A DNA stretch of 64,000 nt from Cannabis sativa (lineage: Eukaryota; Streptophyta; Magnoliopsida; Rosales; Cannabaceae), in the NCBI RefSeq assembly GCF_029168945.1, contig NC_083605.1, forward strand, positions 28,657,280 through 28,721,279. The letters run 5' to 3'. The notes beneath the pieces were generated by a model. The model worked only from the letters and a program-made list of their open reading frames with translations, made no database searches and was not told the origin of the DNA. The translations under genes and the position numbers were made by a program. Shown in pieces: positions 45,420 to 57,716 of the stretch (position 1 is its first letter; each line of letters opens with the position of its first letter).

Positions 45420-46126
45420 AATAATAATTAAAGAACAGCGACATTTCTTCTACTTCTACCATGTGGTGACTAATTTACAGGAACCAGCTGCTTGCTAGTT
45501 CAACAAGGCTGTAGATTGTTTGGAGTCAACTACTGTAATTTTACTGCACACACATATTCTTGGCTTAATGAGGGAAAACCAATGAAACTGAGGGTTTCAT
45601 TGACATATATATATTAATATACATTCTATTTTTATCAAACACAAACCCGCTTTCTCATGAGCTGGAATCAATCCTTTGACATTCCTGCTATGCTATATAT
45701 ATATATATCCTGTTCCTTTATTTTTGTTTTAGTTTCTTGTTGGTGTTTGTTTGTTTTATATAGTTGTTGATGTTATTGTTGTTCCTTCTGATGATCCTCT
45801 GCTTTGATGCTTGAATTAGTTCTTCTGAATTTGCTTTTCGGGTATATATATCTGCTGTGTGATATCCTCTGTTGAATTCATTATATTAAGTGTTTTTTTG
45901 GCTGAGATGTTGTTAATTATTTTTGATTAATAGATGTTAGAAAATATATGATATAATAATAGAAGAAATAAAAGATGAATAATAAAACCAAAAAATTACA
46001 ATTCTAATACAAGGATTTGAAAATAAGTGTTACAATTCTATAACTACAATACAAGTAAATAGAAAAGAAAAGATAGAAGACTAGAAATATAACACATGAA
46101 CATACATATAAATATAAAAGCAATAT

Positions 46127-46130
<4 letters not shown>
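45420..46130. other. Downstream region of gene 2
   Basis: Contains the expected 3' UTR. A short inverted pair (GAAACTGAGGGTTTCA) lies at about 45582-45597. No gene was found. Confidence 0.4.

Positions 46131-46171
<41 letters not shown>
46131..46171. repeat. (TA)n microsatellite
   Basis: About 40 bp of uninterrupted TA dinucleotides at the left edge of the Micron-like element. Confidence 0.9.
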
Positions 46172-46173
<2 letters not shown>

Positions 46174-47331
46174 AACACTTCTTAATGGATAATACCCATT
46201 TGATGGGAACTAAAAAAAATTAATAAGGTAACAATCTAATAACCTTTTATGGCAAGTTTCTAACAATTATTTTTTTAAAAAAAAAATTATATTTATTTTT
46301 TATAAAATTAGAAATAATAATTACAACTAATAGTTTGAAAAAAAATTATAAATTATTTTTAAAAATTAATTAAAATTACTACTTGATTATTTTATGAAAT
46401 TGTGAGTTTATTAATAATTTATTATTGTAAAACTAAAAATTATTTACATATATATTAATGTGTTTTTTTTTTTATTAGGAGAATAAGAGTTTGATTGTGA
46501 AATCCAATTGTCTTGATATTATTCATGCTCTTAAAAATAAAACGCTACAATATTTCTTAGTTCTTACTTAGACTATCATTGTTAGAGAAATATTATTATC
46601 ATCCAATGATTTTTTTATATTACCATGCGTCATTCTCCTAGAATAACTAATGAGGTATTGTTCATTATTTATATTTTTAGGATTGGAAGATGATAATCTT
46701 GTCTAGGGGTCAAATATAATATTTTGTGCCAAAATTCTTGTGTTGGCAATTGCCATTATTCAATAATGTTAATGACACTTTTTTCTTCCTTCATTTTTTT
46801 TTTTGTTAAAATTTTCTTCATTGGTTTTGTTCTTATAGATTTTGGTAAGCTCAGGTTTTTTTTAAAAAATAAAAACATATAAATAAGTGTTTTTTTTTTA
46901 ATAGTAACTAATTGTTAATTATTATGAAATTAAAGATTTTAGGTTTAGAAAAAATCTTATACATTTTAAAGCTTAAAATTATTATTTTTTTTGTTTTCAG
47001 TAATGCAATTTAGAATTCTAGTTTGAAGAAATTTTATAAAAAGATAAATATACACTTTTTTTCTTTTTAATCTTTAAAATGATTTTTATTAAAAAAATAG
47101 TTTGTTAGTTTTTTTAGTGTGTTTTATTTTTTAAAGAACAATTCCATTTATAAATTTTTTATTTCTATTAATAGTTTTATCTATTTTAGGAATATAGAGA
47201 ATAACAAAATAGGAAATATTAATTTTTTTAATATTTAATTAATGATTATAAATATCAACCATTAGATATTTGATTTAATGGTCAAGAATAAAATACCCAT
47301 ACATGGGTAATACCCATTAAGAGCATACCCA
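46171..47331 (+). mobile_element. Micron-like element between (TA)n tracts, copy 1
   Basis: Begins GGAACACTTCTTAATGG after a (TA)n tract and ends AAGAGCATACCC before another (TA)n tract (47331-47350). Its ends are imperfect inverted repeats built on AATGGGTA.TACCCAT. The first 150 bp and last 150 bp match, in inverse order, the copy at 62423-63971. The interior is AT-rich with no coding sequence. Placement between TA repeats resembles the Micron elements of rice, which insert into (TA)n. Confidence 0.65.
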
Positions 47332-47350
47332 TATATATATATATATATTA

Positions 47351-48481
47351 TAGAGGACGTTTAAATTGTTAAATTAATAACCATCGTGGTTATATTTATT
47401 TTTAGTCATTAGATCATTATTGAATGTTTGTGATTAATTTAGAAATAAAAAAATAGATAAATAATAAATAACTTGTAACCTAATATTTTATTTTCTTATA
47501 AAAACTTAATTAAAATTAATTATATTTATAGTTAAATTACTAATAATTATTGATTAATTTTATTCAATTTGTTACTAAGTAAAAATCTTTTAGTAATTAA
47601 TTTTTTTTAACTTAAATAATTGAAATATTTGTAAACAAAAAATCTTTATAATTTAAAATTATTACACACATAACCTTAATTAATAAAAAAATAGTAAGAA
47701 TGACCTTTAATTAGTTGTAATTTTACACTCGATCTTATTTACAATACCTTTAGTGTCAAATCAGTGTTTCACTCTCATATTGGTTCAAGTTATTTAATTT
47801 TTTTTTAAGAAAGTTTTAGAAAATTAAATAAAAAATAGTTTAAAATGTAATAACAATTATTAAATTAAATATTAAATTATTTTTGCTGATTAAAATTATC
47901 TTCATCAATCTAGAGATCGTAAAAAAATTACTAAAGTAGATTATCAATTAACTAAGATTGTTTCTTATTTTTTTCACAAATAAGCATAAGAGTAGAAAAA
48001 TAACAAGCAAATCACTAAAACCAAAGAGAATCTAATTGTACATGGTGAATTGGAGGAATGGGTTTGTGGTAGCGCAGAGATGTAGGAGATTGCATCGAAC
48101 TCGAAATTGACATGATGTTAGGTTGGAACAGGCTGAAACCTTAATTTTTTAAATTAGGGATTTTTTTTTTAATAAGGGAGGAAGATGGGTCAAACGATTA
48201 TTGCAAAAAAAAAAAAAAATAATTAGATGTCACTTTAAAAAGAAATAATTAATTAATCAAAAATTATTTTAGAACGGGTCGAAGTTTAGTTTTTGTAAAA
48301 AAAAAATAGAATTTCATTATAAATATCATAGTTAAATGATTTAACTGTTGAAAAAATATAATAGGGACTTTGTTGACCTGGAAACTTTCTCCCGTGACGT
48401 GAACATCAATGATTGACACGTGGCAAGAAATATGACATCTCAAAATTGAGTAGTACTGAGTCATAGCGGTCGATCGACCTG
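47351..48481. other. AT-rich intergenic DNA
   Basis: Homopolymer A and T runs, no coding sequence and no repeat that I can place. Confidence 0.4.
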
Positions 48482-49149
48482 TGTTAGGTTATTTTTAGTA
48501 TTAATTTTAGATTAAGTTTAGTATATTTTTAATTGAGTTTTAATCGTGTTTGAAGTATTTTTACGCTTGTTATCTTTTATTTTTGCAGATTTAAAATAAA
48601 AGAAGATTAGAAAAATATTATAGGAAAAAGATGGAAAAGAAGATAAAAATATCTCACAAAAAGAAGATATTTAAAATAGAGAAAATTACGCAAAACAAAT
48701 AAAGCTAGAGCTTCAAGCCTTAATTCGACTATCTTTTGATTATATTTTGGAAAAAGTCAAGGCATAAAAGTTATAGATCTCTCTTTTATCTTTCTGTAAC
48801 ATCTTCAAAAGTCCGATTCCGATCAATATCGAGAGAGTTATGGTCAAAATACTATCAGTCAACGCAGTAGAAAAATCACCGTCGAAATGTTAAATTCCAA
48901 CACGGGCCGCGGCATGATAAAGCTGGGCCGCGGCCCGCCCCCCTAAACAGCACAAAAATCATATTTTTTTTTCTCACGTGGGTTTTGGTGGTTTCCTAAT
49001 TCGAATAGGCATTTAACATGTGCGTTTTTCTATCTTTTTAGTCTCTGAAAGCCTATATAAAGGGTGAACTGGAGTTGATTTCAATCAAGTAATTTCAGAG
49101 GGAAATAAACAGAGAATATAGAGTACGAATTGGAGAGATCAACTGCAAT
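48482..49149 (+). repeat. LTR fragment, family R, copy 1
   Basis: Starts TGTTAGGTTATTTTTAG and matches 57717-58382 almost base for base over about 670 bp. It then stops at ACTGCAAT, where the other copy continues. TATATAAAGGG at about 49055 is the likely TATA box. It contains a GC-rich palindrome (GGGCCGCGGCCC at 48925). Confidence 0.75.
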
Positions 49150-49333
49150 TGAACACTATGTAATGTTTTACTGAATTTTCTAGGTTGTGCCACGCTTTAC
49201 TAAAGGATCATTTGAAATTCAAAGCATGCAAGAACTTTAATCTAGAGCTTTCATAAGTGGAGCAATGAGAAAACCAGAGTGACAATATTAAAGAAAACTT
49301 ATGCTTATTTATTTTTCTACTATTAATTAATGC

Positions 49334-49726
49334 CTAATTAGGATTTTTGCCCCCTGAACTTTGACATGTACCAAATCATGCCCCCTGAACTTTTAAGGTC
49401 ATTGAAAATACCCCCTGAACTATTGAGATTGTTGGATTTAAGGTCTTTTGTCTAATTTTATTCAATTTTACTATGTCAATGATTGTTTATGTACTAAACC
49501 ATGTTCCTCAGACTTTGATATCTACCAAATCATGCCTTCAAACTTTGACATGCACTAAATTATGCCCCCTGAACTTTCATCCATGTTAGAATTTTTTACT
49601 AAAATTAGAAAAAAGTCCTTAAATCCAACTATCTCAATAGTTCAGGGGGCATTTTCAATGACTTTAAAAATTCAGGGGGCATGATTTGGTACATGTCAAA
49701 GTTCAAGGGACAAAAATCCTAATTAG
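49334..49726. mobile_element. MITE with inverted repeats of about 110 bp
   Basis: Begins CTAATTAGGATTTTTGCCCC and ends with the complement. Both arms contain CCCCCTGAACTTT, ATTTGGTACATGTC and CCCTGAACTATTGAGAT in mirrored order over about 110 bp. TTAATTAA flanks both sides and may be the target duplication. No coding sequence is present. A transcript would fold into a long hairpin. Confidence 0.75.
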
Positions 49727-51065
49727 CCTTAATTAATTTATTATTTCTCTACAACTAGCTAGCTAGTTGATATTAATTTGTTTGCTAACATGATTTATCA
49801 TAAATGAAAATTGATATAGCAAATTGTGGTTATTGTTGAACTGTTATATGCCAGTTAATTAGTGGTGCTGTATTGGTTTTGTTGTTATAGTTTGGTCGAT
49901 ATGTTGCTTACTATATATAAGCTCAGTTGAGCTATTTTTGTAAAGTCTAATCAATCTATAATACATATATATAATTATATATAATGCAATACAAATTTAC
50001 AAACGTTGTGTGCAGCTAGCATAACAAGAATATTATTATAATTAAACAATTGATGTTAATGCAGTTCACATGATAATCGAAAAATATTTAATCTTTAACA
50101 TCTATACCTAATATTAAGCCTTATACCCAAGTTGAGAATATGAGAAAGGAAAAAACTTTACTTACCAGCCTTCACTCTCTCTCTATATATATACATCCAA
50201 TGGAACATAATAAGTATTTTGAAACACACTAAGATAAGACCATCCAAAATGACTATGAATAAAGCTTAATTACTTTATAGAAGAGAAAAGAGTTTTCAAA
50301 TCTCATAAAACTGATTTGATCATCAGAGTACTTGACAAAATTTTAGTACAAAAAAAAGTTTACATACTAAAACAAGCTGAAACAAACTCCTTTTGCTCAT
50401 GAAAATAAAATTCCATGTTTTGAAAATTTCAACTGGTGATGAAGATTTCAACTAGTAGTTTTAGAATGAAGCTTAGTGTTGATCTTCTTAAACTCTATTT
50501 CAAACAAAATACATAATATATCAACCAACTATAATTGGTAAAACAAAATACATACTACTCTACAAACAACAAACTACATTTCAAACACTAAATTTTCTCA
50601 AAACATAGTATTAAATAATCTTAATACAAATGAACAGATGAGAAAAGCTAGATCTTCTAATTCCTGAATTTTAATATATCTTATCCTACTTGTTTCACAA
50701 AATTTTACAGTCAAAAAGTTAGGCAAGATTAATAATTTTTGCTCAAGTATGCATCCCTAAAATAATTAACTTTGTTGACCTTCGTAAATTACTAACTTAG
50801 CCGATGCACGACATTATTCCTTTGAATTACTACTATTACTATCTTAATTTGAGAGGAAAAAACTAAGCACAAATACAAAATAAAATAAAATTCAAATATA
50901 TCAACTATAACAGGTCAAAAAAATACACAATCTTATATTAACGCACCAGAAAACGAGGAGAACGGGTCAGTTGATATAGAAATAGACCAAGAAACCTCAA
51001 TCCTTAAGCCCCAAATAAAATTTGATTTGACCTAAATAGGTATTATAAAATACACAGATTATACA
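49727..51065. other. Intergenic DNA
   Basis: AT-rich sequence. I see no coding region, RNA gene or recognisable repeat. Confidence 0.4.
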
Positions 51066-51717
51066 CAATATAGATTAAAACTTACACTTAGCAAATAAAA
51101 ATATTGCGGATGATGATTGAAGAAGATGATTCTCACCTAAGGAGAAGATGATGAGGAAGAACGAAAGAGATGTCGCCACCATTAGAGAAGAAGGAGGTTG
51201 ACTGACTGAGAGGGAATGAGAGGGAAAGAAAGGGTAGAGGAGAGAGGAACCTGGCGAGAGATAGGGAAGGCGGAGATGAGAGGACCGACCGAGACAGAGT
51301 GGCAGAGGGATTTGAAGGTTTGGTGCAGAGGCAGAGGAGAATCGCCAGAGGTCTTCGATCAACTCAATCGCACACCAAGAGTTCACGAAATGAATTGGTT
51401 GGGTCTAAGAAATTTGAGTAAGTGAACAATAAGAGGTATTGTGTCAATTTATCACACTAGCAACATGTTTAGCGTCAATTTGAAAATGACAGAGAACACA
51501 TTAGCGAGTCTTTTAAAACGACGCTAATTGTATATATATATTCAAATTTTTCCTTTTACCGTCGGTTATGTAATTAATGAAGGATTAAGCACCGACGCAA
51601 ATCATTGATTATTTGTGTCATTTTAAAAATGACAATTACATTTAATATGATACTATTAATGTCGATCAACGCGATAAACAGTCACGTTGACTGACGTGAA
51701 TAGTGAATTTTGTAGTA
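51066..51717 (-). mobile_element. Possible CACTA-type transposon end
   Basis: Reading the minus strand from 51717, the sequence begins TACTACAAAATTCAC, one base from the CACTACAAA terminus. CG-bearing words of the GACGTGA/TTAGCGTC type recur over about 280 bp, like subterminal repeats. Beyond them lies a GC-richer, purine-rich stretch (51100-51400) of the kind non-autonomous CACTA elements often carry. The other end was not found. Confidence 0.35.
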
Positions 51718-51962
51718 TATAGTGACAGCAGATTCTTACTTGGTAAATAATAAATATCATGGAGTAAATAAAATCATGGAAGAGAATGAATTCATCCATG
51801 ATCAAGAAATCATTGAATATAAAATCACAAGTGAGGGTATGGATAGCCACGTGGAGAGTGAGCAACAAGAAGAGGGATTGTTAGGTGAAAGAGTAGATAC
51901 GCTGACATTGGAGGATGAGGAAGCACATGGCATCATTGATTCGACTTCATCAATGATATTGA

Positions 51963-53856
51963 TGTTGGGTTTTATGCACTAAATAAAACACATTTAAATA
52001 TAATCAGATGTACTTATTAATATAGATCAGAAATAACATTTAATGTTGCATGGTTCACATGATTTATTTCATGATTATATGTACATAATGTATAAATTCA
52101 TCTGAAATCCTTTTCACATACTTGATCCTGTTTATTGTGCCATCAACACATTGGAAAGTAAACATGACTATGTGAATAAAGTTTCCTAGATTTATCAGGC
52201 ATAGGGTTTTACAGATATGATAATCTACAACAGAGTTTACTTGCATTTGGAGAAGTGCTATGTTCTTTCCAGAGCATTGGTTAAAGTAAAGCTCAGGTTG
52301 GATTCATGGAGTATGCATCGTAAGGGACGGATATTGAACTTTGACTTAGATTTATTAAACTTACCGTAATATCTATTCAAGTCAATATCGCCTAGTTGAT
52401 CCTAGATCAAATGTTCTTAATCCTGTTATGATTAGGCTCAATCTTGAAAGGCTATTCGTGTTCTTTGATTTGTCAGTTAAGCCTACTTTTAGGTCAGGGT
52501 GATACATACATTTTGGAAACACGGTAGTGCAATTGAGTGGGAGCGCTAACATAAACGTGGAATCTATAGCTTCTATCTGGCAAATAGTAAGTAAAGGATG
52601 ATCTCCTTTCGAGCTTGACCAAACGAAAATAAATTGTGGAGTACTCATTTCACATAAGCTGAAATATCATTTATACGGGGTTAAGTGTTTTAAGGAATAA
52701 ATACATTGTAGGGTGTAACGGTAATCTAATCCCTTTACGGTGTAGATCATTCATATAGAGGATCATTGATCACATTAGGATTATAACAATGGATAACTAA
52801 TGATGTGTCTATATGGTGGAACATATAGAGCATTCTATATACTGAGAGTGCAATTCTAAGTTCTATGCGTGGATTCAACGAAGAATTAATAAGTTAGTGA
52901 ATTTTAGTAATAAATTATTGCTCTACTTATTGGAAGCTCGGTTATATAGACCCATGGTCCCCGCACTAGTTGAGATAATATTGTTTGTAAGACTCATATA
53001 ATTGGTTTTGATTAATCAATTATAATTCTCAAATTAGACTATGTCTATTTGTGAATTTTTCACTAAGTAAGGGCGAAATTGTAAAGAAAGAGTTTTAGGG
53101 GCATATTTGTTAATTATAATACTTTGTATGGTTCAATTAATAAATATGATAAATGACAATATTATTTAATAATTATTTATAGTTATTAAATAGTTAGAAT
53201 TGGCATTTAAATGGTTGAATTTGAAAATTGGCGTTTTTGAGAAAATCAGATGCAGAAAAGATAAAACTGCAAAATTGCAAAAAGTGAGGCCCAAATCCAC
53301 TTGTATAGGGCCGGCCACTTTTGTAGGAAATTAAACTGATATTTTCATTATTTTAATGCCAAATAATACAAACCTAACCCTAGTGGAATGCTATAAATAC
53401 ATAGTGAAGGCTTCAGGAAATTTACACTTAAATTTCACACTTCTGATTCAGAAAAAACTAAGCCTCTCTCTCTCCCTATCTTTAGCCGAACCCACTTTCT
53501 CTCTCTTCGTCCTTCAATTTCGAAATCCTTAGTGTTAGAGTAGTGCCCACACACAACAATTGATACCTCAACCATAGTGAGGAAGATCGCGAAGAAAGAG
53601 TTTCAGCAAAAAGGAGTTTCAGCATCAAAGATTCAGAGAAAGAGATCCAAGTTCAGATATTGATAATGCTCTGCTACAGAAAGGAATCAAGGGCTAGATA
53701 TCTGAACGGAAGGAGTCATATTATTTCGTTGTACCCAATGTAAGGTTTCCTAAACTTTATATGTGTTTATTTTATCGTTTTAGAAAGTTCATATTTAGGG
53801 TGTTAATCAACATACTTGTGAGTAGATCTAAGATCCTGGTAAAATAATTTCCAACA
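51963..53856 (+). mobile_element. Solo LTR of family B, copy 1
   Basis: 1,894 bp from TGTTGGGTTTTATGC to AATTTCCAACA, flanked on both sides by ATTGA (51958-51962 and 53857-53861). One LTR with an intact duplication and no internal sequence is the product of recombination between the two LTRs of a full element. It matches the 5' LTR of element B. Confidence 0.9.
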
Positions 53857-54054
53857 ATTGACTAAGAAACCACCAATGGGTTCATATATTTCATCAACAT
53901 CATATTATATTCTCTACGAGCTACGAAAGGCTTCTCCCCAAGCACATCATCCAAAGTCTTATATTATTGGTGCTGATTTTGGTTCAAACTCATCACTTGC
54001 CAAGCTTGAAGGCAAGTACAACAACAATTTTCAAGTTGTCTTGCATGACGCTTA

Positions 54055-55954
54055 TGTTGGGTTTTATGCCCTAAATAAAACTCATTTCAATATAATCAAA
54101 TTTACTTATTAATATAGATCAGAAATAACATTTAATGTTGCATGGTTCACATGATTTATTTCATGATTATATGTACATAATGTATAAATTCATCTGAAAC
54201 TCCTTTCACATACTTGATCCTGTTTATTGTGTTGTCAACACATTGGAAACTAAACATGACTATGTGAATAAAGTTTCCTAGATTTATCAGACACAGGGTT
54301 TTACTGATATGATAATCTACAACAAGAGTTTACTTGCATTTGGAGAAATGCTATGTTCTTTCCAGAGCATTGGTTAAAGTAAAGCTCAGGTTGGATGCAT
54401 GGAGTATGCATCGGAAGGGACCGATATTGAACTTTGACTTAGATTTATTAAACTTACTGTCATATCTATTCAAGTCAATATCGCCTAGTTGATCCTAGAT
54501 CAAATGATCGTAATCCTGTTATGATTAGGCTCAATCTCAAGAGGCTATTCGTGTTCTTTGATTTGTTAGTTAAGCCTACTTTTGGGTCAGGGTGATACGT
54601 ACATTTTGGAAACACGGTAGTGCAATTGAGTGGGAGCGCTAACATAAACATGGAATCTATAGCTTCTATTTGGCGAATAGTAAGTAAAGGATGATCTCCT
54701 TCGAGCTTGACCAAACGAAAATAAATGGTGGAGATCTCATTTCACATAAGCTGAAATATCATTTATACGGGGTTAAGTATTTTAAGGATTAAATACATTG
54801 TAGGGTGTAACGGTAATCTAATCCCTTTACAGTGTAGATCTTCATATAGAGGATCATTGATTAAATTAGGGTTATAACAATGGATAACTAATGATGTGTC
54901 TATATGGTGGAACATATAGAGCATTCTATATACTGAGAGTGCAATTCTAAGTTCTATGCGTGGATTCAACGAAGAATTAATAAGTCAGTGAATTTAGGTT
55001 ATAAATTCTTGATCTGCTTATTGGAAGCTCGGTTATATAGACCCATGGTCCCCCCACTAGTTGAGATAATATTGCTTGTAAGACTCATATAATTGGTTTT
55101 GATTAATCAATTATAGTTCTCAATTTAGACTATGTCTATTTGTGAATTTTTCACTAAGTAAGGGCGAAATTGTAAAGAAAGAGTTTTAGGGGCATATTTG
55201 TTAATTATGATACTTTGTATAGTTCAATTAATAAATATGATAAATGACAATATTATTTAATAATTATTTATAGTTATTAAATAGTTAGAATTGGCATTTA
55301 AATGGTTGAATTTGAAAATTGGCGTTTTTGAGAAAATCAGATGCAGAAAAGATTAAACTGCAAAATTGCAAAAAGTGAGGCCCAAATCCACATTGCATGG
55401 CCGGCCACTTTTGTAGGGTTTTCCCTCTGATATTTTCATTTTTTTAATGACAAATAATTCAAACCTAACCCTAGTGGAATGCTATAAATAGATAGTGAAG
55501 GCTTCAGGAAAAATATACTTTTCTTCTGACTTTTCATTCAGATAAAACTGAGCCTCTCTCTCTCTCTCTCTATTCTTGGCCGACCCTTCTCTCTCTTTCT
55601 TCTTCCTCTTCAATTTCGAAATTTCTTAGTGATTAGAGTAGTGTCCACACACAGCAAGTGATACCTCAATCATAGTGAGGAAGATCGTGAAGAAAGACTT
55701 TCAGCAAGAAAGAGTTTCAGCACTAAAGAATCAGAGAAAGAGATCCAGGTTCAGATATTGATAATTCTCTGCTACAGAAAGGAATCAAGGGCTAGATATC
55801 TGAACGGAAGGAGTCATTATATTCCGCTGCACCCAATGTAAGGTTTCTAATACTTTATATGTGTTTATTTCATCGTTTTAGAAAGTTCATATTTAGGGTG
55901 TTAATCAACATACTTATGAGTAGATCTAAGATCCTGGTAAAATAATTTCCAACA
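54055..55954 (+). mobile_element. Solo LTR of family B, copy 2
   Basis: 1,900 bp, same ends as copy 1 and the same orientation, with its own duplication GCTTA (54050-54054 and 55955-55959). The different TSD proves an insertion independent of copy 1, only 198 bp away. It looks complete and is the best reference for the family LTR. Confidence 0.9.
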
Positions 55955-56177
55955 GCTTATTACGGGCGTCAACCGCTTGTTGATGTGGCGCTTAGGTAAG
56001 TTTTTTTTCCTTTTTCTTTAATGTCACATTGGGGAAAATTTGTCACTTTAGTTCTGGGGGGTGACTTAAAATTTTTATTTTTAAGTTTTAAGTCTTTTAA
56101 TTTTTAATTTGGAGATTTTATTGTTGAAGTCAATTTGCTTAATATGAGTTAATTTTAAAGTAGGTAGATAACATGAT

Positions 56178-56620
56178 TAGGGATGGCAATTATACCCGAG
56201 TATGGGTTTAAAGATTCATACCCGAGTCGGAAACGGAGCGGGGCGGGGGAATAGATACCCACCCCGATATGATATATGTATATATTTAAGTTTTAAAATC
56301 ATAATTACTACAATTAAAATAATTTCATGCTTTAAGCTTTTTATTGATTACACTCTTTTTTTTACTATACATACTATTAGTTTATTGTTTTACTAAGTTT
56401 TTATAATTATTTTTTTTTAATTCTCTTTGAGACATCATTTTTTTTCAAAAATATATATGTAATGGGTACCTGATGGGAATCCTTCCCCCGTCGGGTAATC
56501 TCTGTCCCGCCCCCTCTTTAATTTAAACGGGTATTCGGCGGGTATGGGGGTGAATTTAAGAAGTGGGTATGGGGGTTGGGGAGCAATCCCCGCACCCGCC
56601 CCGCCCTATTTACATCCCTA
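56178..56620. mobile_element. hAT-like non-autonomous element
   Basis: 443 bp with ends TAGGGATGGCAAT and ATTTACATCCCTA (imperfect inverted repeats). A perfect 8-bp duplication AACATGAT (56170-56177 and 56621-56628) flanks it, the length made by hAT transposases. The interior has GC-rich CCCCGCC/GGGCGGG words near both ends and an AT-rich centre. It lies in the intron after the split exon. Confidence 0.85.
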
Positions 56621-56628
56621 AACATGAT

Positions 56629-57716
56629 TTGAAAAGTTGATTTATTTTTTGAAAAATCCGTGTACTTGGTGATATTATACTCTTGACTAATTTTAATTTT
56701 TGCTTTAAAAGAACATGTAATCATATTAAGTAATTTTCTAGTAATTGAATTGATTTATGTATGCGAATTGTGAAATGTGGAAAGTTGTTTGAAAAATTCT
56801 AGAACTTGTTTGCTTGCTATATAAGGCGAAATAATAAATTATGCATGACTAGAAAGTGATTTAGGCATTTTTTTTGAATTGATGGTGTCTTTCAAGCCAT
56901 CCCTGTAATTTTATCCTAGTTACCCTTTTTTTGAGCCGTAACTTATTTTTTTTTCTCTACACATATGAGCCTAGAAAAGATAAACCCATGAATATCCACA
57001 AGTTAACCCTAATTATACCATAAGTAGATCTTTAGTTTGGGGGAGTTTGGATGGGAAGTTTGTTGTATGTGTGTGAAAAAAAAAAGTGTGAAAATTGAGA
57101 GAGAAAAAAAAATTAGTTTGACAACAACTTGAGAAAAAAGAAAGAGAAATCTGACAACCAGTGTCAAATCTAGAAAAAAAAAAAAGATAAATATAAAGTT
57201 GTTGCAACTTTGGTGAAAAAATATATCTCTCATGTAATTAGAAAAAGGTGTATTACAATTGTGTGAAAAATATTTTGGGTGACATGATTGGAGAAGCTTA
57301 TGGTATAGTAAAGCCTAAATGACAATTTCAACTACCTTTACCCTAAGCCTAACATTACAAGCCTAGAAAGACCTTTTGATTCTTAGTTGTGCATTAATCT
57401 ATATTAGTGAAGAATAGTAAGTATTGCAAGAATATGAAATTTTGGGTTAGTGGACTGATGATTGTAATCGGCAAGCATAAAGTGATTCAATTGTTAGTTA
57501 ATTACATTCTATACTTTCATGAGCTAAATGAAAATAAATTGATGTATCTCAAGGGTGTAATCGAACTGAAATTCTGGATTATATGCATAAGTGAATTTTT
57601 TTCATAATCATGTTATTGAAGCTACTTGAAAATTTCTCATATTTTAGAGATTGACTTGTTTAATGTTTATTTCGTGTTTTACTCGAGGACGAGTAAAAGC
57701 TTAGTTTGGGTAAATT
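56629..57716 (+). other. Internal 3' remnant of an LTR retrotransposon
   Basis: No coding sequence. The end (57681-57710) reads CTCGAGGACGAGTAAAAGCT followed by TTAGTTTGGG, a plus-strand primer tract typical of gypsy-type elements, directly before the LTR at 57717. Where the remnant begins is unclear. Confidence 0.45.

Larger units (their letters stand above)
51722..55995 (+). pseudogene. Exon of an unrecognised gene, split by two solo LTRs
   Basis: Three pieces, 51722-51962, 53862-54054 and 55960-55995, join to a 470-nt open frame of 156 codons once the solo LTRs and one TSD copy each are removed. It runs without a stop and ends at a perfect donor AG/GTAAGT (55994-56000). The first piece is acidic (EENEFIHDQEIIEYK, EEEAHGI-like text); the second is KPPMGSYISSTSYY and SYIIGADFGSNSSLAKLEG; the third is YYGRQPLVDVAL. 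I do not recognise the protein. Preserved frame across both joins is strong evidence for a former exon. The upstream edge touches the CACTA-like end, so earlier exons are not visible. Confidence 0.65.

Noticed and set aside
51075..51386. 103-codon minus-strand frame rich in Ser, Leu and Pro
   Set aside because: Low-complexity purine-rich DNA gives open frames easily; no domain is seen, and it lies in a possible CACTA end.
53858..54054. Internal region of a very short retrotransposon with LTRs at 51963 and 54055
   Set aside because: The two LTRs have different target duplications (ATTGA and GCTTA), and the spacer continues the flanking reading frame, so they are two solo LTRs.
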